Source of the DNA: Leptobrachium leishanense
Lineage: Eukaryota; Chordata; Amphibia; Anura; Megophryidae
Assembly: GCA_009667805.1 (NCBI GenBank)
Contig: CM019065.1
Coordinates: 150,758,101-150,822,100, forward strand
Direction: 5' to 3'
Length of the DNA: 64,000 bases
A program made the position numbers and the translations under genes. The notes beneath the pieces were generated by a model. The model worked only from the letters and a program-made list of their open reading frames with translations. It did not search any database and was not told where the DNA came from. Numbering within the stretch: position 1 is the stretch's first letter; each line of letters opens with the position of its first letter. Positions 11,011-22,503 of this stretch are shown here, in pieces.

Positions 11011-11727
11011 GGGGTTATTCAATAAGCGCCGAACTTGCACCGAAAGGTGAATTTTACTGTATGGTGTAATTTCGTGGCAGTTCATCTATTCAGAAAGATG
11101 TAAATTCGCCAAATACTGATGCATTGACAGCGAACTACAGTGCAGTTTGCTGCAGAATGCTGCAATTTGGCGATTTTCAGCAGCAGCGAAATTGTCCCAT
11201 AGAGAAGTAATGGTTAACCCCTTCGCTGCGGTGGACGCGCTCTCACTTTGGGGTCAGCGTTCGGCCGGGTTCTGGCCGATCGCTGGCCCCCCGGTGCGGG
11301 CTGACATCCTTGATGTCAGCCCAGCATCCGGAACCGCCGCTGGAGCAATTAGGTGTCATCGCGGGGGCGCGATGACACCTAATTCAGGCGCACCCAGTGG
11401 TGTATTTAGGTTTTGTGCTGCCCTAGGCCTGACTAAACTCGTGCACCCCTAATTTAAATTTGATGCACCCCTTCCTGTCAAGGGCACACCTCTTCCTGGT
11501 TAATCCCCACCCTTCCTCTTTAAGCTCCACCTTTTCCTCTTAGAGCTCCGCCTTTTCCTCTCTTTATATTAAAAGTGGATACCAAGTGCCTACTTGTATA
11601 TTTTGTATACCATTTCAAATGTATCTATTGAGATAAAGAAAATTATGAAATGTTTAAATTCAAGTATTTTTACAAAGAACAGTCACGCATGTCAAGTAAA
11701 CGGGATCACAGCCGCTCTAATTGGTGG

Positions 11728-12360
11728 AACAATAAAATCCACAGAAACGTGCACTGCATATGAGCGTATCACAGAGCTGCATAGCAATAAAACCCACAGA
11801 AATGGGCACTGTGTATGAGCATATCAGAGCTGCAAAGCAATAAAACCCACAGAAATGTGCAGTGTGTATGAGCATATCACAGAACTGCACAGCAATAAAA
11901 CTCACAGTAATGTGCAGTGTGTATGAGCGTATCCCAGAGCTCCAGGGCAATAAAACTCACAATAATATGCAGTGTGTATCACAGAATCCACAGCAATAAA
12001 ACTCCCAGCAATGCAATGTGCGGTGTGTATGAGTGCATCAGAATTCACAGCAATAAAACTCCCAGCAATGCAATGTGCGGTGTGTGTCAGCGTATCAAAA
12101 TCCACAGCAATAAAACTCCCAGCAATGCAATGTGCGGTGTGTATGAGTGCATCAGAATCCACTGCAATAAAACTCCCAGCAATGCAATGTGTGTTGTGTG
12201 TCAGCGTATCAGAATCCACAGCAATAAAACTCCCAGCAATGCAATGTGCGGTGTGTATGAGTGCATCAGAATCCACTGCAATAAAACTCCCAGCAGTGCA
12301 ATGTGTGGTGTGTATGAGTGCATCAGAATCCACTGCAATAAAACTCCCAGCAAACCGAGT
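11728..12360. repeat. 57-bp minisatellite, about 12 units, each with AATAAA
   Basis: Each unit contains GCAATAAAAC and TGTGTATGAGYG. The later units (11993, 12050, 12107, 12163, 12220, 12279, 12336) repeat at 56-59 bp, the earlier ones are more diverged. A period near 57 bases is a whole number of codons, which explains the long open frames on both strands here. Related units occur near 33330 and 62920-63080. Confidence 0.85.
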
Positions 12361-12655
12361 GTATATGAGCACACAGCAATTATTTATTCCACATTTACCG
12401 GCCTCTGTCCGCGGTAGGGCTGTGTGCAGAGTCAGCAGGTACTGTGTACAGACTCAGCAGGAGGTCCCTCCAGGCCACGTTAGGATCACGGCTGTGCCTG
12501 TGCGTGGAGCCATCTTGTCAGCAGTGGGGTGCCACTTCCAGAGGGTGCACCGTGGCTTTGATTCCCTTCCCGATGGGTGTTCAGTCCAGAATAGAGTGAC
12601 AGTCCATGTTAACGAAAGGGCGGGCAGCTGTGTGCATGCGTGTCACGTGGTTCAG

Positions 12656-12694
12656 CCAGTCAGGTGGTACTGAGACTCAGTACCACCTGACTGG
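12656..12694. repeat. Perfect palindrome, 19-bp arms with 1-nt spacer
   Basis: The left arm 12656-12674 is the exact reverse complement of 12676-12694. It sits inside the hAT downstream of the minisatellite. A similar hairpin (CCACCTGACCAGC arms) is in another hAT-like copy near 40803-40858. Confidence 0.85.
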
Positions 12695-15186
12695 CCGGAC
12701 CGAGTGTGACCTGCACGCAAGCAGCCTCACCAGGAGCCAGGCAGCTCAATGACAAATTTCTATCACTGCAGTGCTGGTTAAGGAAAGGTCCACTTTAAAC
12801 AGCAGTAAGCAGACAGGGCTTCATATTCTGCTGAAACCCCCCCCCCCTTTACCTGCCGTTTACTGTCATCTTCTCTCTCTGGACAAAAATCACATCCCCC
12901 TCCCCTCTCCTAGAGCTGCTGCGGGGCAGGGGAGGAGCTATGGAGGGAGGAGAGGGGGATTTTTATTCTATTCGATTTTATTCCGTATGCAAACGCCATG
13001 CTCCGCTGCTCGTTGTTTGAGAACACAGTTCAAAGCTGACACACAGAGAAATGTCAGTGAAATGCTCTGATGTTCAGTGGTTTCAATCAGCAGGTTTATT
13101 CAGGCGAACCCCATAGGTTTCAATGTTAAAAATATTCCCGTTTTTTATGCAATATCTAATAAACCATTTATTATTTTAATCTGCAGTAAAAAGTCTTTAT
13201 TTATTTATTGATTTTTTTTGTACCTTTTAGTGATTTTTCAGAATTTTTTGGGCTAAATTCCCCCCCTTTTTTTTAATAGCGGTTCTCCTTTTTCTGTAAC
13301 AGAACTTTTTATTACCAATCATAGGATCTTATATGTAAATTCCAGACATTTTCATTCAGTAGTTCTTTTGAAAACAGCAGGCCATGGGTTTGCGGTGGCA
13401 GCATACAGCGGCCGACTCCATGCACTTTGGGTACCCTGCGGTGAATGGTGAATTCACTGCAGGGTTGGGAAATTTTATTCCCCGAAGTGCAGGGAACTAC
13501 AGAACACCAAAATGTTGGCGTCATTTCGGTGCTCTGTGAGTAACCCAATTAGTGGTGAGGTTTTTTGTTGCCCCCTGGAAAGTGAAAGCCTAGGCCTTGT
13601 CTACCCAGGACATACTTGAAAATTAGTGACATCTCAATGTTTCCTTCCTGGTAAAATAGTTTGCAAAAGTAAAGAAAAAAAAAAAAAAAAAAAATTTTTT
13701 ATTTTTATTTTTTAGGGGTGGGGCCATCCAGCGGGCCGCCGCCCCCTGGAAAGTGCCGCCCTAGGCCTGGGCCTTGTTGGCCTAGGCCAAGATACACCAG
13801 TGGGCGCACCCCCGCATGTGCGGAGGAGGCGCCTGAAAGGGAGGGGGGGAGGTCCTTCGGAGACCTCTCTCCCTCCCGATCGGCGGCGTTGCGGGGGTTA
13901 ACCCAGGCACCGTTTGGAAGGGCACAGCCTGCCCTTCCAAATGGTACCTGGCATTAACCCCATGGGAGCCGGATCACGAATCGGCGCTGAAAAGCTTGGA
14001 TGTCGGCCAAGCTTCCGGGAATGCCCCCGAGGACTGGCGTTATGACGCCAGTCTTGGAGTTAACCCCTAACTGCCACCAATGGTGGAGATAGGGGTTCCA
14101 ATGAACCCTCTATCTCTCGATCCGTGGCAGTTAGGGGTTAATGGCCGTTCCAACGATACCAAACATGAGTATAAAAAAAGTTTGTAAAAAAAAAATAAAA
14201 ATTAAAAATAAAAATAAATATTTAAAAAAAAATAAGTTTTTTTTCTTTTTTTTGGTTTGTTAATGCAACAATATTGTTTCCATTTCAATTATAATGTGCA
14301 CAATGATGCTGCACTAACGATTTTTGTATGCGGTGCGTTTGTTAAAAATTGTGTAATTTTCCCCCAAAAAAAATGTAACGAGACCCCATCTCTAATTTTT
14401 TTAACAAGCGCACCCCATACAAAATATAACCGCAATTGCTCGCATGTTAAAATGTGGAAAAAAACACTTTACACGTTGTAAATTATTGAAAATACATATT
14501 TTATTGCATTTTTTGTTATAATATACAGACAGGTCATGACGTATATATATAATAATGACATATTATGAATCTGCCGAGTCTGACAGAAAGAACGATATAT
14601 AATATGTCTGGGTCATATACTAAAATAAGCCTTCAAAACGCGTTTAAACATGATGAGCAAAATCGGTAAAAATGACCTCAGCACAGAGGCGGGAAAAGCC
14701 TCAGCAGCGAAAGGGTTAATCTATTCACAGAACGCCAAACTGCACTAAAGTGTCAGAGAAATGCCCTGATTTTCGGTGATTCAGTTTGACAGGTTTAAAC
14801 AGGCGATTCCCATAGGATGCAATGTAAACAAAAAATTATTGGTTCAATCTTTTTTATTCAACCGTTTATTATTTTAATTTTCAGCAAGTCTTCTTTTTAT
14901 CTTCATCTTTGGCGGTGTTCGGTCAGTTCGGCTGCTCCATGTTCGGAGCACTTCGGGGACCCTGTGGTGAATACAGAATTTTTTATTTATTTATTTGCAA
15001 AGTATTTTAGTAGGAAGGATACATTGAGATTTCTCTTGTTTTCAAGTATGTCCTGGGCAGGTTCGGCGAAATGGAATCGCCGAAGCACTGAAGTGCGCCA
15101 AACCAGAAAGCACTGAAATTTTGGTGCTTTCTGAATAACCCCTCTTCAACTGTTCCATTTTTTTCTCATTGGGTTATTCAGGTAGG

Positions 15187-15322
15187 GTCTTATTCTAACC
15201 ATGATGTAAATGTAACCAGAGCTATAATAAACATAGCAACTCTATAGACTGTACTGGCTATGGGAAGCTTACAACAGCTGTGGTTAAGTTTACACCAGGG
15301 TTGGAATAGGACCCTATTCCAT
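15187..15322. repeat. Short inverted-repeat MITE (~135 bp)
   Basis: The ends GGGTCTTATTCTAACC and GGTTGGAATAGGACCC are imperfect inverted repeats. The interior AACCAGAGCT and ACAACAGCTGTGGTTAAG resemble the termini of the Harbinger-type element at 48804-51020. Confidence 0.55.
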
Positions 15323-15502
15323 AGTTGACGGTAAAAGGCAGATGCTGATGCAAAAAATTAGCACAAGGCGTTAAGCAATAAACACTGGGTCACACTGAAT
15401 TTCTGCAAATACAACAAATATTTAACAACAACAAATAGTGAACAAGAGAAAAAAAAGAATGAATTATGATTCTTATGATTGCTGCAGACAGCAAAACAAT
15501 TA

Positions 15503-16504
15503 CCGTAGATACTCGAGTATAGCGCGACCCGAATATAACGTGATGGATAGAGATTTATTATGGAAATGAGAGAATACTCAAGACTCGAATATAACGTGAG
15601 GAGCAAATTTTTATTGTACCAGTAAACAATTAAGATCCTTCCAGGTTCTCTTAACACAGTCAGGCTATACCCCTCAGACCAGCGTGCTCTGCTCTAGAAT
15701 GATTGTAGTTGTTGCTAAGTATGAAGCCGCCGGCCACCCGTCTTCTTAAGGCTAGGGTCAGACTACCGCATTTTTCGCGTTGTCTGTGAAAAAGTGTGTT
15801 CGAACGAATGGATGCATTTTTTTCACGGAATACGCGATAGCGGTCATATGATGCGCATTTCCGTCCGTGATTTTGTACGGATCATCAATAAAACACTTTT
15901 TGTGTCTGGACGTTATGTTGCCCGGACGCTAGCGTCTGACGTCTCCTAATCACGCACACATGCCGCTAGCGGACGCACACATGCACACATGACGCAGCGC
16001 ACTCTGTACGTCAGTACTAGCGGTTCTACGTTCTTGCAAAAATGCGTTCGTTTGCCACTTACGTTGCGCTGCCGCACTTTTGTGCGGCCGTTCTTCGTAT
16101 GCTGCCCAGCATTGGACGTCATTTGCTGCTAGCACGGCCGTGATTTAGTGCTGCTAAACGCACGTTAATACTGCGTTAGTCTGACCCTAGCCTTACTAGC
16201 GATTAGATGACCGGCGCAGGCGAGCGAGGTGAATGATTGGCTTAAACCGAGCGTGCCCTCTGGCCGTGATGGATCTGACCTCTCCCAAAGGAGTTCCCTG
16301 AAGTGTTTGCAAGCATCAGGAAAAGCGCATTCACTTCAGCGAGACTACCCGAACTTCCGGGAGACCTGGGATCTAGAGCAAGGCAAGTTATTTATTTTAT
16401 TTTTTTTACACGCGATGCAGATGTCTCAAATATAACGCGACCCCTCCAAGTTTAAGGTACATTTTTGTCACACAAATCTAGCGGTATACTCGAGTATCTA
16501 CAGT
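15503..16504. mobile_element. TA-target element, CTCGAGTATA-type termini, with a nested TA-target MITE
   Basis: TA flanks both ends (15501-15502 and 16505-16506). The inverted ends are CCGTAGATACTCGAGTATA on the left and its complement CTGTAGATACTCGAGTATA on the right. This pattern suggests Tc1/mariner-like mobilisation. A second element (15749-16192) lies inside it. No coding capacity. Confidence 0.75.
15749..16192. mobile_element. Nested TA-target MITE family D
   Basis: Inverted termini AGGCTAGGGTCAGACTA and its complement at the right end, with TA on each side. Other copies: 17312-17650 and a piece at 36013-36110. Confidence 0.7.
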
Positions 16505-16506
16505 AG

Positions 16507-17032
16507 ATGTTTCCCTAGGCCGGGATAGGTTTATCAGAGATGGTGGTGACATCTAGTGGTGAAGTCTAAAATTAACACTATGGGCTCATTTAAAGTGCAT
16601 GTTGCAATGTCTCAAACGCCACTATTTCACAAGAGGTAAATCCAAACAGTGACATGAGAAGATTCACAGTGAAACCTCTCCTGCTGCTGTTTGGATTTCC
16701 CTTTAAACACAAGTGGTTTTTGTCATTGCAACAAATGCGATTTTCACTGGCGTTTGCAACTTCTCAAACTTCGGCACTCCTTGAATTAACCCCTTTTTTT
16801 ATCCAAGTGTTGCCAATTATTGCCGTTTTCTATGGAAAGATGCAATGTTGCTACCTTAACACTACCTCTTTCAAGTATTCATGAGAAAAAAAATCAGATT
16901 AAGGACTTCATTTAAGACGAACCACAGTTTATTTATGCTAATGATTTTGTAATAAATGTTAACCATTTCACATTGTCACATTATTCTCTTTACGCTTAAT
17001 TATACTGACATGGTTACTGGACATTATAAACT
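16507..17032. other. No gene seen
   Basis: AT-rich sequence without recognisable coding or repeat structure. Confidence 0.4.
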
Positions 17033-17034
17033 TA

Positions 17035-17739
17035 CAGGGTTATTCAGAGAGCGGTGAAAACCAGGTGAATGACTGGAGGTGAAAATTCGAGCAGGGTTAT
17101 TCGGAGAGAGGTGAAAAGCAAGAGAATGACTGGAGAATGGAAAATTCTAGGTAAAAATAGCCAAACCAGAAAAATTCTCCCATTTATCTCACTTTCCAAA
17201 TTGGCTATTTTGACCTAGAATTTTACATTCTCCAGTCATTCTCCTGCTTTTCACCTCTCTCTGAAAAACCCTGTAGGTCAAAATAGCTAAACCAGAAAAA
17301 TTCTCACATTAAGGCTGGCGTCAGACGAGCGCACTATGTGAGCCCGTACTGACGTGCTTACTGGCATCCGTCGCAGCATTGTGACGCTGCAACAGGGCCG
17401 GTCACACGCTTGTGCTTATGCACGAAATGTGCACGCAACAAGCGCCCGTAATCAAAGCCTCCCTGTCGATGCGCTAGGACGCGCGTTGACGGGGCTGCAA
17501 AGCGCGATCCTCCATAGGAGGATCGCGCTTTGCACGCTGAGCGCACTGAGTGCGCTCAGCGAGGTGGCCAGACGGGCATCGAGTGGAAGGAACATCCACT
17601 CTCACGGACATTCTTTCTGCTACCCAAAGACACTCATCTGAGCCTAGCCTTATCTCACTTTCCAAATCGGCTATTTTGACCTAGAATTTTCAGTTCTCCA
17701 GTCATTCTCCTGGTTTTCACCTCTCTCAGAATAACCCTG
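17035..17739. mobile_element. MITE family A split by a second family-A copy and a family-D copy
   Basis: The outer copy runs from CAGGGTTATTCAGAGAG (17035) to AATAACCCTG (17739). A full inner copy (17092-17273) sits in its left arm, and family D (17312-17650, TA-flanked) sits in its middle. The broken arms read continuously across both insertions. Single intact copies: 51489-51660 and 60731-60908. Confidence 0.8.
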
Positions 17740-18440
17740 CAAGTTTATTGCCACCCCTTGTGGGGTATTATCCATGGAGAGAAACTGATGTGAGGTTATA
17801 GAAATACATTATACCATAAAAAATATGTTAAATTGTCTTAAACTTTTTAATGACTTTGTTTATCCAACCTGTTACGATTATGGGAACGAGCTTAGACACT
17901 GCAATATGATGGCGCTAAGGGTATGTCTCTTACATCACAGGTCGTCCTTAAACTCTGTATAGAGAAATTACTTTTTGGTATTAAGTCTAAAGTCTTCATC
18001 ACCAATGACAGTGAGGACTTCATAAAAAGGTTGAAACAAGTGGGTGTATTCTTGCAATAGCCAACTAGGGGCTCTAACACTAGCGTCAGCATTAGCGCTA
18101 GCTTAAAGGAGGTCATAGCACTGCGCACACATCGCCTTCGAAACGGTAACGGGTTAAAAGAAACATCAGCACTTGCTAATTGCCGATTCGTTGCGCAAGT
18201 TTACTTTACTTTGCGCTCCCTATACTTAGCATGGGGAGCGTAAAGTGAAAGCACAAATTAACTAGTGTTAGAAACTAGCGTTAGGACCTTGTGATCCTAA
18301 GAGGTGGCGCTAACTAAAAAAGTTACCACCAGCTCAGAGGTGTAGATAACGGATTGCGCTGCTGCAGAATCCGTTACCTGCAGCTCAAAACCCCCACAAA
18401 AAACAAATAATTACCTCTTATCCTGCGGTTGTGGCGACTC
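17740..18440. other. No gene seen; short internal repeats with AGCGCTAAC motifs
   Basis: Contains imperfect inverted motifs such as TAGCGCTAGC near 18095 and AACTAGTGTTAG near 18260, of the kind seen in the Harbinger-type elements elsewhere in the window. Confidence 0.35.
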
Positions 18441-18540
18441 TAGGAACAATATTTGGGGGGGGGCACATAAGATACCAGTCAAAACTGGGGGGGGGCACTA
18501 ATAATTTTCACCACTAAATCATACCGCTGAATAAAACTAA

Positions 18541-19628
18541 GGGCCCTATCACCTGGTGTGAGGTAGAACGCCATTGCTAAAGGAAAAATTCAGCGCGAGT
18601 CGCTAAAACTTAGTACCTGACGACCTACTAACAGATCACCTTGTCCATTGTAGTCCGTGTACAAGGTCGTTTGGTGCACTCTAGGGAAAAGCTAAGAGAG
18701 CAAGACTCAGACGGACTGAGACCCAGCGCTAATGCGGTTGTGTACAGGTCAGGATGGAACAGTTTTTTTCAGTGCAGAGTGCCGGGCCATAAATATCGCC
18801 CACCCTCACAAGCTTGTATAAGTATGAACACATCCAGCGAAGAGCCCTCACACCCCTGCATTATTAAAATCATCCATGGTGGCCATATCATCCATGTTTA
18901 GATGCACACATATATCAATTAAGGCTGATGGGCATTGCATGATAAATGCCACCCAACAGCATGTAGAATCAAAACACTGCATTTAACAGATCCAAAAGGA
19001 AGGCCAGGTGAGCCACAAGAACTTCCCTGCTACAGCATATAAATAATACATGTTTCAGGGCAAGACTTATTCTTGTGTCCCTTTAAACATGGCCCGCACG
19101 GTCACCCTAATAAACACCCGCATACATACTATGAATATCCCCCAGCATAAAATGTTTAAAATTAGGCAATATATTAGAATTAGGATATATGTGGATAAAG
19201 GATACATTTAGAATAGAGCCTACTGCAACAGCAACGACATTGCTGACCAGATCCATTACTATGGTGTATGGGGCCAAGAGAACACCTGTGCTGCATTCCT
19301 TCACATTGCCTGTTAATTTTGAGCGAGTACCTGTTTTTTCAGAGTTGGCACCATGGTTGAGAAGCAGGTTAAATGTTGCAATTAGCGCCCCACAAAAAAA
19401 TAGCGTAGGCACCAAGTGATCTGTTAGTTGCAAAAGCACTAGAGATCTGTAGCGCTCCCCGTGTTAAGTAAAGGACGTGGAAAATACAGTAAGCTCGCGG
19501 TACAAATCGCTAATAGCAACGCGCTAAGTGATTTTTCCCGTTTGAAGCAAGAGGCAAACGATCTGTTGATCCGGCACTAGACTGAATTAACCGATGCAAG
19601 GGTTAGTTCACACCAGGTAATAGTGCCC
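18541..19628. mobile_element. Harbinger-type element with TAA target duplication (1.09 kb)
   Basis: TAA at 18538-18540 and 19629-19631. The inverted ends are GGGCCCTATCACCTGGTGTG and, reversed from the right, GGGCACTATTACCTGGTGTG. A 3-bp TWA duplication and GGGC-type ends fit PIF/Harbinger. No transposase frame recognised. Confidence 0.75.
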
Positions 19629-19974
19629 TAAACAAGTATATATAGATAAGATTGCAGAATCCTAGAGTAATGTGATGCAATGATACCTTTTCATTGTACT
19701 AACCTGATACTTAAATTCAATATTTTATTTGCTGCAATTCAGACGTTTTCGCTGAATGTCTGATAACTGCTTCAGCGACTCCAATCTTAGAAAACTATAG
19801 TGACCATTCGCTAAATAGGGAATTCACCATATTATTGATGAAATGAATTCCACAAAATGTGACGAAAAGCAGAGGATCTAAAGATGATTAGACCCTTTCG
19901 ATTCTAACTTCCATAATAACCCCATAAATTCCATAAAACCAAGGAAATACAATAAAAATAATAAACAATGTGGC

Positions 19975-20215
19975 ATTTAGCCTACCCATTAACCCCTAAA
20001 ATGCCATTAATCAAGGTAAAACATGAAATGAATACACCGTGAGGCGTGTAGCCTACACATTAACCACTAAAATGCCATAAATCAAAGAAAAAATTAAATG
20101 TTTATTGTGAAGGATGAAACCTACCCATTAACCCTTAATATACAACTAAACCAATGCAAAAATTAATGTAATACACAATGTAAGGTATAGTCTGGACATT
20201 AACCACTTCACTGCT
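19975..20215. repeat. Diverged tandem repeat, ~80-90 bp units
   Basis: Motifs GCCTACCCATTAACCCCTAA, AATGCCATTAATCAA and related forms recur three to four times with substitutions. Confidence 0.6.
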
Positions 20216-20261
20216 GAGCAATTTCAACCCTGTGAAAATCTTTACGTTCACGTGCACATTT

Positions 20262-20790
20262 TCATTTAATGTTTTATGACTTTTACTTTACACTAAATAT
20301 GGTCATGTCAGAATCTGCCCTTTCCAATGATACCTAGATTGTCTATATACGATGCACAGGGACGGAGATACATTGGTCCGAATATGTGAAGGATACTGGA
20401 TGCTGATTTCTGGTGGGGGTGCACTTGGGCTGGCAAGGAATAACCTTGGGGGGGGGGCAATTTCCCCCTCTAGAGATACCTATGGTCTTTAGACTGCTAT
20501 TGTCCACACAGGAAATTTATATAGTGGTTAGTGATTTAATTGCAGCCTACTTCACCATGATTCTATTATACTGGCTGTCCGCAATGGCATAGTTGCCTAT
20601 GTTTTTAATGTGCCTATGTTTAATGTTTTATGACTTTTACTTTACACTGAATATGATCATTTTGGGTATCATTGGAAAGGCCCAAATCTGCTCTTTCCAA
20701 TGTCATCTAGGATGCCCATATACGATGCACAATGACTGAGATACAAAGGTCCGAAGGTGTGAGAAGATGAAAGACTATTTCTGGTGGGGG
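20262..20790. repeat. Pair of ~160-bp direct repeats
   Basis: 20262-20418 and 20622-20790 share TTTATGACTTTTACTTTACA, CTTTCCAATG and TATACGATGCACA in the same order, ending in a GGTGGGG run. Probably a duplicated DNA-transposon segment. Confidence 0.6.
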
Positions 20791-20825
20791 GGGCAAGGAA
20801 TAACCTGGGGGGGCAAGGACCCCTT

Positions 20826-21100
20826 GCTTGATGTGCCTAGAGGAGTGTCAGCTATACCCTCCTGACGAGGCCTAACAAGGCCAAAACGATCGTCGGGGGT
20901 TGCTGCACCTCTTGTGCAGGGATGATGTCCTTAGCAGTCAGTACTGGCCACCCTCATTGGGTGAGAGCAGACTGATTTGCATATGGAGCATTCATCCCTG
21001 TAATGGCACAAGCAAGCTAAAACCTTGTGAGACCTGAGCGGGCCCCCACCGTAGAGCAGGCCACTAGTGCTGTTGCTCATCCTCAGGACTCTCACAACCC
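20826..21100 (+). repeat. Penelope-like repeat unit, copy 1, with decayed hammerhead
   Basis: About 270 bp are nearly the same as 49345-49627: a hammerhead region followed by GGTGAGAGCAG and GATTTGCATATGG blocks. Assignment to Penelope-like elements rests on the hammerhead and on the inverted-arm organisation of the other copies, since no GIY-YIG or RT coding is present. Confidence 0.6.
20849..20905 (+). ncRNA. Hammerhead ribozyme, decayed copy (AAAA in place of GAAA)
   Basis: Core CTGACGA is at 20862-20868. Stem II is GGCC/GGCC (20869-20872 and 20879-20882). The next block is AAAA at 20883-20886 where the catalytic GAAA is required. Stem III CG/CG and the cleavage triplet GTC (20892-20894) remain. 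Loss of the conserved G should abolish cleavage. Confidence 0.7.
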
Positions 21101-21561
21101 CCCTTTCTCCCACCGGGAACAGAGGCCCCGGTCTCCCTCTGCGATCACTCCGCCGACCAGCAGGATCTCGCAGAAGGCGAAATCCTGCCGGTCATGTGAC
21201 CCGGCAGTACGTCCCTCCATGGAGTCCTTAATACTACTTTTTCCCCTTAGTGTCCTGGTTTTAGCTCAGGGCAGCTGATAGTGCCCTAAGCCTGGACCTA
21301 AGACAGCAAAAACGAACGAAGGCAGCACTTTTTCTAACATACTTTCTTCTAGATGTCCAATATAGTTGAGGTGTGCAGGTGTAAAACAGAGCTGCATAGC
21401 AATAAAACTTCTACCAATGAGTCTCCCCCCTTCCCTATGTTTCTTATCTCAACTCTCGTGAATGTCTGGCCATCTAATGCATTCAAAGATTTCTGGGAAT
21501 TGCTTGCAATATACACCTGGGGGTCAGAGTCTGAGATCCCTGCTCTAAACTGTAATACATG
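21101..21561. other. No gene seen; end of an inverted-repeat element and a short repeat unit
   Basis: The GATAGTGCCCTAA sequence near 21278-21290 resembles the right end of Harbinger-type elements. A single minisatellite-like unit (CAGAGCTGCATAGCAATAAA) lies near 21388. Confidence 0.4.
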
Positions 21562-22503
21562 TGTAATGCTCACTCCCGGAGGAGCCGCTGAATTAACCTC
21601 GGGTTAGTCTCACCCGCTAGGGAATAAATATACACCAGCACTGTTGTGGATTTTTATAGATTATATTCTTTACTGATCCCAATAAAGAAGCATATATAAT
21701 GTAGATACGGTATTTGAACGACAGGATTTTGTAATGCGGGAAAACATGCGGCGGCAAAAGAAAAGATTAACCCCTTCAGTTCTGGAGTGTAAGTCCCGTG
21801 AATGTAATGTCTCAAAAAGGTGTATTTGTATTGTCTCGAGTACCCGGGTACTGTATTCAACTGGCCAGTGAATGAAACAAACAAATCTTCGACTAGTCAC
21901 GTTGGGGCCCTGTAGATTTAAACAATAATGCAGCGTGCGTTTCTTATACTTGGAACTGCGGCCTGGGAGGCCTCTCACCCATCCGCTAGACAATCAGTTC
22001 AGCGCCCGTTCAAGGATGTCTCTCCGCTTGGATTTCACTGGGACTCTGTGCCACCGGATCCGCTCCCCTGCTTGTCCGATCTCCACACTGCGAAACTACG
22101 GCCTACCGCCTGCACTCCCAATGGATCATCGCGGTCTCCTTACTCGGGGTCCAGCCGGAACTAAATTTCTACTCAGACCTCTCAGCGGTGCTTAGGTAGG
22201 TCTCTGCAAGGTCACAATCCCGATCTCCAGCACCCGCGAGGCAGCGCCTGCACTCCGGCCTGGTCACGATCCCTGGCAGTCTCACATGCATCCTCCACCT
22301 TTCGCCGCTCGGCTCACTCTGCCTCTCCTCCGACGAGGCTGCGGATGTCCTTCCTCTCTCTCCCACCCACTTCCTGTATCCCCCGCAAAGCACGATGGAA
22401 ATTGTAGTTCTGTTTGTGTCCAGCATAGTCCATATTGCCTCTGTCTCCCTCTCGTGGCCACAACAAGTAAATGCAGCAAACACAATCTTTAAACAGCGCT
22501 ACA
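21562..22503 (-). mobile_element. Solo LTR of the gypsy family, minus strand
   Basis: Reads TGTAGCGCTG at its 5' end (right side, 22503) and ends in CTCCGGGAGTGAGCATTACA (left). It shares blocks with the 1476 LTR, such as TACCCGGGTACTG versus GTACCCGGGTACC, CTGGCCAGTGAAT, GGGAGGCCTCTCACCCATCCG and CGTGGCCACAA. CATG flanks both sides (21558-21561 and 22504-22507), the same 4-bp duplication length as the full element. No internal region, so it arose by LTR recombination. It is more diverged than the full copy. Confidence 0.88.

Larger units (their letters stand above)
11395..13802. mobile_element. Non-autonomous hAT-type element with minisatellite core (2.4 kb)
   Basis: An exact 8-bp target duplication GGCGCACC lies at 11387-11394 and 13803-13810. 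The ends are CAGTGGTGTAT and ATACACCAGTG, inverted with one mismatch. The interior holds a 57-bp-period minisatellite (11728-12360), a perfect 19-bp-arm palindrome (12656-12694), a family-B MITE piece (about 13060-13550) and a SINE/LINE tail (13595-13660). No transposase frame. Confidence 0.85.
11218..14715. mobile_element. TTAA-target element (piggyBac-type, family C) with a hAT inside
   Basis: Flanked by TTAA at 11214-11217 and 14716-14719. The ends are CCCCTTCGCTGC and GCAGCGAAAGGG, inverted. Other copies lie at 36624-37859, 52172-53300 (decayed end) and 59017-60126. TTAA plus CCC-starting inverted ends point to piggyBac-type transposition. No transposase ORF, so it is non-autonomous. Interrupted at 11395 by a hAT element. 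Confidence 0.8.
11011..15142. mobile_element. MITE family B, outer copy carrying three levels of insertions
   Basis: The left end GGGGTTATTCAATAAG and the right end CTTTCTGAATAACCCC are inverted. The interior matches other family-B copies (for example 28599-29485). It is split at ATGG-TTAA-TCTATTC by the TTAA-target element at 11218-14715. The uninterrupted site can be read in another copy near 25705-25720. Confidence 0.75.

Noticed and set aside
11728..12360. CRISPR-like repeat array
   Set aside because: Units are contiguous tandem repeats without unique spacers, and the context is vertebrate.
11902..12673. Long repetitive frames on both strands (up to 233 aa)
   Set aside because: They result from a minisatellite whose ~57-bp period is a whole number of codons. 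No start context or domain.
14621..14660. Hammerhead-like AAAACGCGTTT in family C
   Set aside because: No CTGANGA partner at a suitable distance. Shared by all family-C copies as plain sequence.
19107..19439. 110-aa minus-strand frame
   Set aside because: Lies inside a Harbinger-type non-autonomous element. Composition is not protein-like enough and no transposase motif is present.
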